Shown piece by piece: positions 1-5,880 of a stretch of DNA of 15,736 nt; within the stretch, counting starts at the first letter, position 1; every line of letters starts with the position of its first letter. Origin of the DNA: Chlamydiota bacterium (GTDB lineage: Bacteria; Auribacterota; UBA3054; B51-G9); assembly GCA_030596365.1 (NCBI GenBank), contig JAUVKG010000020.1, positions 1 to 15,736 on the forward strand, written 5' to 3'. The notes under the pieces were generated by a model. The model did no database searches. It had not been told where the DNA came from and saw only the letters and a list, made by a program, of their open reading frames with translations. Made by a program: the position numbers and the translations under genes.

Positions 1-98
1 TTTTCGGTAATGAATTCGTTAAATCTGCTTGCAACGATTCCAAGTTTTAGATTTTTGGCGTCAAGCATTCCTTCGATAATTTTTGATTTTGTATTCAT
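1..98 (-). CDS. ribH: 6,7-dimethyl-8-ribityllumazine synthase, N-terminal fragment
   Basis: The reverse strand from 98 reads MNTKSKIIEGMLDAKNLKLG, followed by IVASRFNEFITE, and runs off the window edge. The GIVASRFNEFIT stretch is the hallmark first strand and substrate-binding loop of lumazine synthase; family members are about 150-160 residues, so roughly four fifths of the gene lies outside. The enzyme condenses 3,4-dihydroxy-2-butanone 4-phosphate with 5-amino-6-ribitylaminouracil in the cytoplasm. Both precursors derive from reactions of RibBA, whose gene lies upstream on the same strand, so the two probably belong to one transcription unit despite a 341-nt gap. The start is preceded by an A/T-rich leader (acttaatt) with no Shine-Dalgarno. 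Identification is by motif only, but the motif is distinctive. Confidence 0.9.
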   Translation of the reverse strand, partial: MNTKSKIIEGMLDAKNLKLGIVASRFNEFITE

Positions 99-217
99 AA
101 TTAAGTTTTAGGTTAAAGAGAGAAAATTAAATTTCTCTGAAATTAAATTTAAAATTTGTTTTTTTTGCTTTGTATTTAATGAAGTTTGAAATTTTATTTT
201 TTGAATTCGCGTAAGCG

Positions 218-234
218 CCCCACGCATGCCGGGG
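218..234. repeat. 17-nt mini-palindrome (CCCC-GCATGC-GGGG type)
   Basis: The arms CCCC and GGGG enclose a GCATGC palindrome. Relatives with GCGTATGC or GCATACGC cores occur at 5851-5867, at 8875-8890, and at 6570-6586 nested inside the element within moaA. They appear to be one mobile or modular hairpin unit. Confidence 0.6.
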
Positions 235-259
235 TATTATTTATTTGTTATTTATTATT

Positions 260-287
260 GAACGCAAAGCGTTACTTCGTTAGGAAA
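260..287 (+). repeat. Interspersed 28-nt repeat with AACGC/GCGTT hairpin
   Basis: It starts GAACGCAAAGC and ends TTCGTTAGGAAA. A second copy at 7012-7039 on the same strand matches 25 of 28 positions. The inner 14 nt (271-284) recur exactly in the opposite orientation at 15127-15140. All copies are intergenic. Confidence 0.7.
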
Positions 288-297
288 TTTGTTGTTT

Positions 298-325
298 ACC
301 ATTACTCCATCATTCCATTATTCCA
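298..325. repeat. Octamer-phased tract, core CCA/TCCA
   Basis: ACCA or TCCA recurs at 298, 306, 314 and 322, exactly every 8 nt, while the four bases between vary. The same word and phase reappear near 15235-15298. Confidence 0.65.
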
Positions 326-439
326 ACATATTTCGATCGCTTCGCGACCGCGCAGTAAATGCCACTATAACGGCTTTATTCCTGCACTCCATATCCAATA
401 ATCCATAGCTCGCGCTGGGAAGCGCGGCTTACTCCACTC

Positions 440-1639
440 CTACAATATATGTCCAAGTTTTTTATTTTTTGTTTCTAAATAGCGTTTGTTATGAGGATTC
501 GGTTTTATTTTTATCGGCACTCGTTCAACAATTTTAATCCCGTAACCTTCCAAACCAACAATTTTTCGTGGATTATTTGTCATTAATTTAATTTTTGTTA
601 AACCAAGTGCAGTAAGCATCTGAGCACCATAACCGTAATCGCGTAAATCTGCCGCGAAACCAAGTTTTTCGTTTGCTTCAACTGTATCTGCTCCTTTATC
701 CTGTAAATGATATGCATGCATTTTTGCCGGCAAACCGATTCCTCTACCTTCTTGTCGCATATATAGAATTGCTCCGCGACCTTCCTTTGCAATAAGCTGC
801 ATTGCTGTATCAAGCTGCATACCGCAATCGCATCTGATTGAATGCAAAGCATCACCTGTAAGACATTCGGAATGTACACGCACGAGCACAGGATCATCAC
901 CGCTAATGTCGCCCATAACGATTGCAAGATGATGTTGATTTTCTATTTTTGACTCAAAAAGATGGAGAGTAAAATCACCGTAATCTGTTGGCAAATTTGT
1001 TTGAACAGAATCTTCAATAATCTGCTCGTTTCTCCTTCTGTATTCTATTAAATCAGTAATAGTGGCTATTTTAAGATCAAACTTTTCCGCAATTTTTTCA
1101 AGTTGAGGCATCCTTGCCATTGTGCCGTCTTCATTAAGAATTTCACACAAAAGTCCTATAGATTTGCATCCCGCAAGACGGGCAAGATCGGTTGTCCCTT
1201 CAGTATGACCTGCTCGTTTAAGCACCCCGCCTTTGACTGCTTTTAACGGGAAAAGGTGTCCCGGAATGTTAAAATCATTAATACTCGCATTGTCTTTAAC
1301 AAATTGTTTAATTGTCTCACAACGTTCGTGTGCCGAAATTCCTGTCGTAGTACCGATTTTTGCGTCTATCGGAACTGTAAATGGTGTGCCGAGTTTAGAT
1401 GTATTTTTCTCAACCATCATCGGCAAACCGATTTTATTTATTTTTTCTTCTGAACCTGAAATGCATAGCAGTCCGCGACCGTTAGTAATCATAAAATTAA
1501 CGGTTTCCGGCGTGGCATGTTCAGCTGCCATAACGACGTCACCTTCGTTTTCCCGCTTTTCATCATCGGTGAGAATTAATATCCCGCCTTTGCGAATGAT
1601 TTCCAGCGCTTCTTCTGTATTTACAAAATTAGAATTCAT
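440..1639 (-). CDS. ribBA: Bifunctional 3,4-dihydroxy-2-butanone 4-phosphate synthase / GTP cyclohydrolase II
   Basis: This cytoplasmic enzyme of 399 residues, full length for the family, carries both entry reactions of riboflavin synthesis. The N-terminal RibB half (about 1-205) has the acidic DDEKRENEGD metal/substrate loop at 25-34 and RAGHTEGTTDLARLAG at 142-157; it converts ribulose 5-phosphate to dihydroxybutanone phosphate. The C-terminal RibA half (about 208-399) has VHSECLTGD (255-263) and RCDCG (269-273), giving the three zinc cysteines C259, C270 and C272, then RQEGRGIGL (295-303) and TNNPRKI (354-360); it opens GTP. Both halves look catalytically intact. It starts 18 nt after the upstream unknown gene and precedes ribH, so co-transcription is likely. 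The start has no Shine-Dalgarno. The stop codon lies in a repeated ACTCCTACAAT motif. Very secure. Confidence 0.98.
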   Translation of the reverse strand: MNSNFVNTEEALEIIRKGGILILTDDEKRENEGDVVMAAEHATPETVNFMITNGRGLLCISGSEEKINKIGLPMMVEKNTSKLGTPFTVPIDAKIGTTTGISAHERCETIKQFVKDNASINDFNIPGHLFPLKAVKGGVLKRAGHTEGTTDLARLAGCKSIGLLCEILNEDGTMARMPQLEKIAEKFDLKIATITDLIEYRRRNEQIIEDSVQTNLPTDYGDFTLHLFESKIENQHHLAIVMGDISGDDPVLVRVHSECLTGDALHSIRCDCGMQLDTAMQLIAKEGRGAILYMRQEGRGIGLPAKMHAYHLQDKGADTVEANEKLGFAADLRDYGYGAQMLTALGLTKIKLMTNNPRKIVGLEGYGIKIVERVPIKIKPNPHNKRYLETKNKKLGHIL

Positions 1640-1657
1640 AATTGCTAGAGTTTAGAA

Positions 1658-2365
1658 TTAATCTTCTTCTCCGGTTGCCGCTTTCGGGTCTCCTTTCATC
1701 ATTTTTTGAAGATCAGACATGCTGAGATCCATTCCTCTAATCTGGTCAACAAGTCTGTTGTTATCAATTCGAATTACTATTTTACCGCCTTCAAACCAGC
1801 AGTCGATAACATTCAAATGATCCATAGGTGCCTGACCCATAACGCGGTAATGTACATATTGTCTTAAAAGAGGTATCCGTTTCAGATCATAGAATAATTT
1901 CCCGTCTTTTTCCATTACACCTGTTATAACATTACCGATCTCGGTAGAAAAATTTTCTTCTTCAAGTTTTTTCTTGTCAAATCCGAGCATCTGCTGTAAC
2001 GCTGCTGCAATTGTTGTTGCAACACATGCATAAGCAGCATGATCTTTCATTACATCAAATTTTTCTTCCGGTTCAAAAACAAAAGCTCGTTTGTGAGATG
2101 ACCATATTAATTCAACAAATTTCAATTTATGCTTAATTGATGACCGGTCATCTCTGAAAGAAGCTTTAATCGTTAAACCATCTCCACTGACATCTACTTT
2201 TGCCGATTTAACGCCATCAAGTGTTTCCACATGTGTAGCAATCATTTTGTTTATTTTCTTTTGAGAGATCGGCATTTTTAAATCTCGCATTTTCTCGAGC
2301 ACCTTATCCATTGTTGCATCTTTAGCTTTATTTTTCAAAGAGCCTATAAAATCAAACATTCCCAT
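1658..2365 (-). CDS. Conserved-looking protein of unknown function, first gene of the rib group
   Basis: I do not recognise this 235-residue protein. It begins MGMFDFIGSLKNKAKDATMD, a lysine-rich and probably amphipathic N-terminus. A central small-residue hydrophobic stretch, AYACVATTIAAALQQMLG (about 111-128), seems too short and polar for a confident membrane span. Strand-like segments include DGLTIKASF (62-70) and EGGKIVIRI (192-200), and the tail is acidic (ATGEED). There is no signal peptide and no nucleotide-binding or metal motif. A second Met (M3) could also be the start. It has its own strong promoter and lies 18 nt upstream of ribBA on the same strand, so it is probably the leading cistron of the riboflavin transcript. 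That position hints at, but does not prove, a link with flavin metabolism. Confidence 0.85.
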   Translation of the reverse strand: MGMFDFIGSLKNKAKDATMDKVLEKMRDLKMPISQKKINKMIATHVETLDGVKSAKVDVSGDGLTIKASFRDDRSSIKHKLKFVELIWSSHKRAFVFEPEEKFDVMKDHAAYACVATTIAAALQQMLGFDKKKLEEENFSTEIGNVITGVMEKDGKLFYDLKRIPLLRQYVHYRVMGQAPMDHLNVIDCWFEGGKIVIRIDNNRLVDQIRGMDLSMSDLQKMMKGDPKAATGEED

Positions 2366-2419
2366 AATTTTTATTAAAGTTGTAATTAATCAGTTATTAG
2401 TATTATTATCATCTAAGAA

Positions 2420-2448
2420 ATTATAACAACGAGTTATTATTAAGTCAA
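2420..2448 (-). promoter_or_regulatory. Sigma70-type promoter for the unknown gene-ribBA-ribH group
   Basis: On the minus strand, TTGACT (2448-2443) and a perfect TATAAT (2425-2420) are separated by exactly 17 nt. The predicted start is near 2413, giving a 5' leader of about 47 nt before the ATG at 2365. Its -35 box is one arm of the palindrome at 2442-2458. Confidence 0.75.
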
Positions 2449-2458
2449 GTATTGACTT
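2442..2458. promoter_or_regulatory. Palindrome holding back-to-back -35 boxes; candidate operator
   Basis: AAGTCAAGTATTGACTT has perfect 7-bp arms around GTA. Each arm is the -35 box of one of two divergent promoters. A dimeric regulator bound here would cover both -35 boxes; alternatively the symmetry is just the consequence of two facing consensus boxes. Confidence 0.6.
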
Positions 2459-2480
2459 TCTTTACTTTTCTGATTAAAAT
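2452..2480 (+). promoter_or_regulatory. Promoter for the DUF2007-like gene and sulfatase
   Basis: TTGACT (2452-2457), a 17-nt spacer and TAAAAT (2475-2480) place the transcription start near 2487, only about 2 nt before the ATG at 2489. The transcript would be essentially leaderless. A TATAAT at 2482-2487 lacks a properly spaced -35 and would start transcription inside the gene. Confidence 0.6.
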
Positions 2481-2488
2481 TTATAATT

Positions 2489-2728
2489 ATGAATACTAAT
2501 GATTTAAATGATAAACTTATTAAAATTACCGTTATTGATAATCCGGTTGAAGCAGCTTTATTCAAATCTACATTTGAAGATGCTGATATCCCTTTTATAA
2601 TTAAGGAAAATCATGACTCTGCTTATAACGGAATATTTGAATCGGCAAAAGGTTGGGGTGAAATTTATTCTCCTGAAAAATATAAAGATAAAATCCTGAA
2701 AATTATTGAAGATCTTCGCTCAATTTAA
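2489..2728 (+). CDS. Small DUF2007-like protein
   Basis: This 79-residue soluble protein has an N-terminal stretch, IKITVIDNPVEAALFKSTFE, that matches the usual pattern of the DUF2007 (putative signal transducing protein) family, in which a strand is followed by 'PVEAxxxKSxLEDAGIP'. Here ADIPFIIKE follows at about 32-40, and EIYSPEKYKDKILKIIEDL forms the C-terminal strand-helix half. The family is small and lacks an established biochemical role; the fold is ferredoxin-like and may sense or bind a partner. It is the first gene behind the plus-strand divergent promoter and ends 14 nt before the sulfatase, so the two are probably co-transcribed. Its ATG lies almost at the predicted transcription start. 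Family assignment is from pattern, not a search. Confidence 0.75.
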   Translation: MNTNDLNDKLIKITVIDNPVEAALFKSTFEDADIPFIIKENHDSAYNGIFESAKGWGEIYSPEKYKDKILKIIEDLRSI

Positions 2729-2742
2729 CCTGAATATTTAAA

Positions 2743-4221
2743 ATGAATAAAAAACCTAATGTCCTGTTCTTCTTTACCGATATGCAGCGCTCGGATACAA
2801 TCCACGCTCTCGGTAATCCTGTGATTAAAACTCCTAATCTTGACCGGCTTGTCAATAAAGGAACCGCTTTCACTAATTGCTACTCACCCTCTCCCGTTTG
2901 TATTCCCGCGCGATGTTGTATGCAATACGGCCTTTATCCGCAAAAAACCGGACTTTATGTTAATGGAAAAATGATGGATGATAACGGTCTTTCATATCCG
3001 GAAATCCTCGGTAAAAACGGTTACAAAACTCACGCAATAGGTAAATGTCATTTTACTCCGGAAACACGTGCTATGCGCGGATTTCAATCCAGGCTTGTTC
3101 AAGAAGAAAGCGTTGAACCCGAACATGATGATTATTGCAAATTTCTCAAAAAAAACGGCTTCAGTGATGTCGAACCGCATGGCTTTCGCAGCGAAATGTA
3201 TTACATTCCTCAAGTTTCAACTTTACCCGCTGAAGTTCACCCGACTCAGTGGATTGGTGATAGAAGTATTGATTTTATCGAAGAAAATTCGACTGACGAA
3301 AAACCTTGGATGATGTTCTCAAGCTTTATTCATCCGCATCCGCCTCTCGCTCCTCCGAAACCCTGGCACAAGCTTTATCGCGCTCCGGAAATGCCGCATC
3401 CTAATGTACCTGATCACCCTGAGCTTATGCATACTTACATAAATCGTTATCAAAACAGGTATAAATACCGTGATCAGGGAATTGATAAAAACCTTGTCAG
3501 AACAATTAAAGCTTTTTATTATGCCACTATTTCTTTCGTTGATTATCAAATCGGCCGCGTGATTGATTCTCTTGAAAAAACGGGTCAATTAGATAACACT
3601 ATCATCATTTTTTCTTCTGATCATGGCGAATATCTTGGCGATTACAATTGCTTCGGCAAAAGAAATATGCACGATGCATCTTCAAAAATTCCGTTGATTG
3701 TAAGGTTTCCTAAACGCTTCGCGGAAAAGGAAATCTGTGACACTCCCGTTAGTTTAATTGATATTATGCCGACTATTCTTTCCATCGCGGAAATTGATAC
3801 TGATGAAATCGAACTTGACGGTGAAGATTTATCAAAAATTGCTTCCGGTGAATGCAAACGAGAAGTTGTTTTCTCACAACACGGTTCCGGACAGAAAGGT
3901 ATTTATATGATCGTTTCAAAAAATTATAAATATTTTTATTCCGCCGCTGATGACAAAGAATTTCTCTTTGATAAAATTACTGACCCACGGGAAACACATA
4001 ATTATGCCGGCAATCCTTTCTATAAAGAAAGACAAGCCGAATTAAAAAATAAATTGTTAAATTATCTGAAATTTACAGACATTACTGACGCTTTTGATGA
4101 AAATAACGAAATTCTAGATTGGAAAAAATATCCAAAATATTACGGCGCTTCTGATAACCCGGATGATGATTTGCTCGTACAAGATGAGCCCCGATCCATC
4201 ATCAAAATCCCGGGATATTAA
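2743..4221 (+). CDS. Cys-type sulfatase, cytoplasmic by sequence
   Basis: This 492-residue enzyme is of the formylglycine sulfatase (alkaline phosphatase-like) superfamily. The N-terminal PNVLFFFTDMQRSD (5-18) supplies the first metal aspartate. CIPAR (53-57) is the CxPxR site in which C53 would be converted to formylglycine; the usual LxTG tail is altered here to MQYGLYPQKTG. GKCHF (100-104) and SDHGEYLGDY (292-301), the latter with metal ligands D293 and H294, complete the catalytic set, followed by FGKRNMHDASSKIPLI. The length is typical. There is no signal peptide: Met is followed directly by NKKPNVLFF, which is unusual because many such enzymes are exported, so a small imported sulfate ester is a plausible substrate. 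The substrate cannot be named, and no maturase is in the window. It follows the DUF2007-like gene by 14 nt. Confidence 0.93.
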   Translation: MNKKPNVLFFFTDMQRSDTIHALGNPVIKTPNLDRLVNKGTAFTNCYSPSPVCIPARCCMQYGLYPQKTGLYVNGKMMDDNGLSYPEILGKNGYKTHAIGKCHFTPETRAMRGFQSRLVQEESVEPEHDDYCKFLKKNGFSDVEPHGFRSEMYYIPQVSTLPAEVHPTQWIGDRSIDFIEENSTDEKPWMMFSSFIHPHPPLAPPKPWHKLYRAPEMPHPNVPDHPELMHTYINRYQNRYKYRDQGIDKNLVRTIKAFYYATISFVDYQIGRVIDSLEKTGQLDNTIIIFSSDHGEYLGDYNCFGKRNMHDASSKIPLIVRFPKRFAEKEICDTPVSLIDIMPTILSIAEIDTDEIELDGEDLSKIASGECKREVVFSQHGSGQKGIYMIVSKNYKYFYSAADDKEFLFDKITDPRETHNYAGNPFYKERQAELKNKLLNYLKFTDITDAFDENNEILDWKKYPKYYGASDNPDDDLLVQDEPRSIIKIPGY

Positions 4222-4226
4222 AGAAT

Positions 4227-4292
4227 GGAATGTTGGAATGTTGGAATGTTGGATTGTTGGATTGTTGGATTGTTGGATTGTTGGATTGTTGG
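4227..4292. repeat. Perfect 8-bp tandem array after the sulfatase gene
   Basis: Three units of GGAATGTT (4227-4250) are followed by five units of GGATTGTT (4251-4290) and a terminal GG. The array begins 5 nt after the sulfatase stop. All A-to-T changes fall on one side of a single boundary, suggesting separate unit expansions. A CCACGC-CAAAA-GTGTGG hairpin (4293-4309) follows. Confidence 0.9.
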
Positions 4293-4313
4293 CCACGCCA
4301 AAAGTGTGGTAAA

Positions 4314-4336
4314 ATTAATGGATTAATGGATTAATG
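4314..4336. repeat. 8-bp tandem ATTAATGG (three units, the last one base short)
   Basis: Two complete ATTAATGG units and a third ATTAATG run straight into the next tract. The period equals that of the neighbouring GGATTGTT array, although the words differ. Confidence 0.85.
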
Positions 4337-4385
4337 TCCATTGTGTCCATTGTGTCCATTCTGTCCATTTGGTCCATAATGTCCA
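4335..4385. repeat. 9-nt phased TCCA tract
   Basis: TCCA occurs at 4337, 4346, 4355, 4364, 4373 and 4382, exactly every 9 nt. The unit is about TGTCCATTG, decaying toward the 3' end. Confidence 0.85.
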
Positions 4386-4388
4386 ATT

Positions 4389-4412
4389 AACTATTAACAT
4401 ATAACTAATAAC
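4389..4412. repeat. 7-nt phased AAC tract abutting the pdxB start
   Basis: AAC recurs at 4389, 4396, 4403 and 4410, every 7 nt; the last unit touches the TTG start codon. A similar AACTAAT array (10832-10859) precedes the permease start. Confidence 0.75.
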
Positions 4413-5549
4413 TTGAAAATCCTCTTCGACGAAAATATTCCTTACGGACTTGACGCTTTCTCCTCTCTCGGTAATGCTGAATCAATCACCGGCAGAGAAA
4501 TTTCTCCCGCAGATTTAGAGAATATAGATATTCTCTTTGTCCGTTCGGTTACAAAAGTTAATGAAGTTCTGTTTAAAAATTCCAATGTGAAATTTGTCGC
4601 AACAGCAACAAGTGGCAGCGATCACATCGACAAAAAATATCTGCAAAAAAATAATATCGGCTTTTCTGACGCTATCGGCTCTAACGCAAACTCGGTAGCG
4701 GAATATTTTACCGCCGCACTGCTTGAAATCGCTGAAAGACACAATTTTTCTCTAAAAGGAAAATCTGTCGGAATTATCGGCGTTGGTCATGTTGGTTCAC
4801 TCGTTGACAAAAAAGCCCGTGCACTTGGAATGACTACATTACTAAACGACCCGCCGCGCCAGCGCAATGAAACAGATTTTAATGGATGTTCTCTCGATGA
4901 AGCTCTCTTGGCAGATATTGTTACTTTGCACGTTCCACTGACAAAAGATGGTCCCGATCCCACTTTTCATCTCCTTAATGAAGAAAATTTACGAAAAATT
5001 AAAAGTGGCGCTGTTCTGGTTCAAGCGTCCCGGGGCGCCGTTCACGACACAATCGCGTTAAAAAAAGTAATTAAAGAAAAAAATCTCCTCTGCGCTTTTG
5101 ACGTATGGGAAAATGAGCCTGATATTGATGTTGAATTGCTTGAATTAACAGAAATAGCATCGCCGCACATTGCAGGTTATTCCTGGACAAGCAAAGTTGA
5201 AGCTACGCGAATAATTTATGATGCTGCATGCGAGTTTTTCAACATAAAACAAACCTGGATACCGCCAAACCTTCCTGACAATTTTTCCGCTCCTGAAATT
5301 AACTTCAATCAACAGGAAGTGTTGATTGAAAACGACATAAAATGTGCCGTAAACTGTGTTTACGACATTATTGAAGACGATAAGAGAATGAGAAAAATTG
5401 TTGATGAACAATCTGAAAATCGTGGAAAATATTTCGACACTATGAGGAAACAATATCCAACTCGTGTAGAATTCCATCAGGCGAAAGTAAATAACATACC
5501 GGAAACAATTGAACAACAACTTTCATCCCTCGGATTTGTTATCCATTAA
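4413..5549 (+). CDS. pdxB: Erythronate-4-phosphate dehydrogenase (TTG start)
   Basis: This 378-residue cytoplasmic NAD-dependent D-2-hydroxyacid dehydrogenase oxidises 4-phospho-D-erythronate in the DXP-dependent pyridoxal 5'-phosphate pathway. PdxB-specific stretches are MKILFDENIPY at the start, FVATATSGSDHID (61-73), GSNANSVAEY (89-98) and LLNDPPR (143-149). The NAD-binding glycines are G123, G125 and G128 in GVGHVG. The catalytic triad is R207 (in ASRGAV), E235 (in WENEP) and H252 (in SPHIAG), within two residues of the family positions. The C-terminal part (about 285-378) fits the PdxB dimerisation domain. The family N-terminus begins exactly at TTG 4413 and no nearby ATG is suitable, so TTG is the start. 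No other PLP gene is in the window. It appears monocistronic between repeat-rich gaps. Confidence 0.95.
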   Translation: MKILFDENIPYGLDAFSSLGNAESITGREISPADLENIDILFVRSVTKVNEVLFKNSNVKFVATATSGSDHIDKKYLQKNNIGFSDAIGSNANSVAEYFTAALLEIAERHNFSLKGKSVGIIGVGHVGSLVDKKARALGMTTLLNDPPRQRNETDFNGCSLDEALLADIVTLHVPLTKDGPDPTFHLLNEENLRKIKSGAVLVQASRGAVHDTIALKKVIKEKNLLCAFDVWENEPDIDVELLELTEIASPHIAGYSWTSKVEATRIIYDAACEFFNIKQTWIPPNLPDNFSAPEINFNQQEVLIENDIKCAVNCVYDIIEDDKRMRKIVDEQSENRGKYFDTMRKQYPTRVEFHQAKVNNIPETIEQQLSSLGFVIH

Positions 5550-5664
5550 ACTCCCCTCCTAATCCCCTCTTGAGCAGAATGTCCCGGTCGAAGCATCGGG
5601 AAGGGATGGCGCGGAGCGACGGGGTGTGTTAAAGAGGGGTGCCCGAACGGTCGGGGTGGTTTTT
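5550..5664 (+). repeat. Composite GC-rich palindromic element
   Basis: The outer ends are CTCCCCTCCT and GAGGGGTGCCCGAACGG followed by TCGGGGTGGT. The simple form of this element is at 15191-15235. Here extra hairpins are nested in its loop, including CCCGGTCGAAGCATCGGG (5583-5600). The segment 5560-5605 is identical, inverted, to 10777-10822. It sits immediately after the pdxB stop and could act as a transcript 3' end, but lacks a T-run. Confidence 0.8.
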
Positions 5665-5738
5665 CATCGTTTCCACTATGCCCATTTTAAAAAACAAAAT
5701 CCGAAATGTGGTAAAAGAAAACTTATTGTATTCGAATT

Positions 5739-5761
5739 CTTGGTATCTTAGAGTCTTAGTG
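5739..5761. repeat. Octamer-phased CTTAGTG tract
   Basis: CTTGGTA, CTTAGAG and CTTAGTG start at 5739, 5747 and 5755, every 8 nt. The same word and phase occur at 7081-7103 and 9087-9109, each time followed by GGC and A/T-rich sequence. Confidence 0.75.
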
Positions 5762-5850
5762 GCTAATAAAATTAAAGATTATATTAATAAATAAACTTAT
5801 GTTTTCTTATGTTCCTTATGTGGTTAAAATAAAATTCGTGTAAATTCATG

Positions 5851-5867
5851 CCCAGGCATACGCCGGG
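5851..5867. repeat. Mini-palindrome at the moaA 5' end
   Basis: CCCAGGCATACGCCGGG is related to the units at 218-234, 6570-6586 and 8875-8890. It lies just before the preferred moaA start and creates an in-frame upstream ATG at 5848. Confidence 0.65.
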
Positions 5868-5880
5868 TTCCCAAAAATTA

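Larger units (their letters stand above)
99..439. other. ribBA-ribH intergenic spacer, repeat mosaic
   Basis: This 341-nt gap holds no convincing gene. Next to ribH are two direct copies of AAATTAAATTT (124-134 and 140-150). Further on come a CCCC...GGGG mini-palindrome (218-234), an AACGC-AAA-GCGTT hairpin element (260-287), a TCCA tract with 8-nt phase (298-325) and a CGCGCT-GGGA-AGCGCG hairpin (411-426). The motif ACTCCTACAAT (436-446) runs into the ribBA stop codon and recurs at 15319-15329. No FMN riboswitch or obvious promoter was recognised here. A 71-codon open frame at 186-401 is composed largely of these repeats and is not called a gene. Confidence 0.6.
5550..5880. other. pdxB-moaA intergenic region
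   Basis: No gene is seen in these 331 nt. They hold a composite GC-rich element directly after pdxB (5550-5664), an octamer-phased CTTAGTG tract (5739-5761), three CTTATG words at 5796, 5806 and 5815, and the mini-palindrome at 5851-5867. No clear promoter for moaA could be picked out of the A/T-rich part. Confidence 0.6.

Noticed and set aside
186..401. 71-codon open frame in the ribBA-ribH gap
   Set aside because: It consists largely of interspersed repeats (mini-palindrome, hairpin repeat, TCCA tract), with no family resemblance or start signal.
99..439. FMN riboswitch for ribH, and similarly for the 2366-2413 leader of the rib group
   Set aside because: None of the conserved RFN blocks could be seen, and the 2366-2413 leader is too short to hold one.
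598..1655. Open frames on either strand inside ribBA
   Set aside because: They are shadows of a gene whose catalytic motifs are all intact in the ribBA frame.
4227..4385. CRISPR array
   Set aside because: Units are 8-9 bp without spacers of 25-40 bp, and no cas gene is nearby; these are tandem arrays.
5550..5664. Insertion sequence remnant
   Set aside because: No transposase-like frame and no target duplication can be seen; the structure fits a small palindromic element better.
5606..5880. Molybdenum cofactor riboswitch upstream of moaA (also sought upstream of moeA)
   Set aside because: The moaA leader is made of repeats and A/T-rich sequence with no recognisable conserved core, and moeA appears leaderless.
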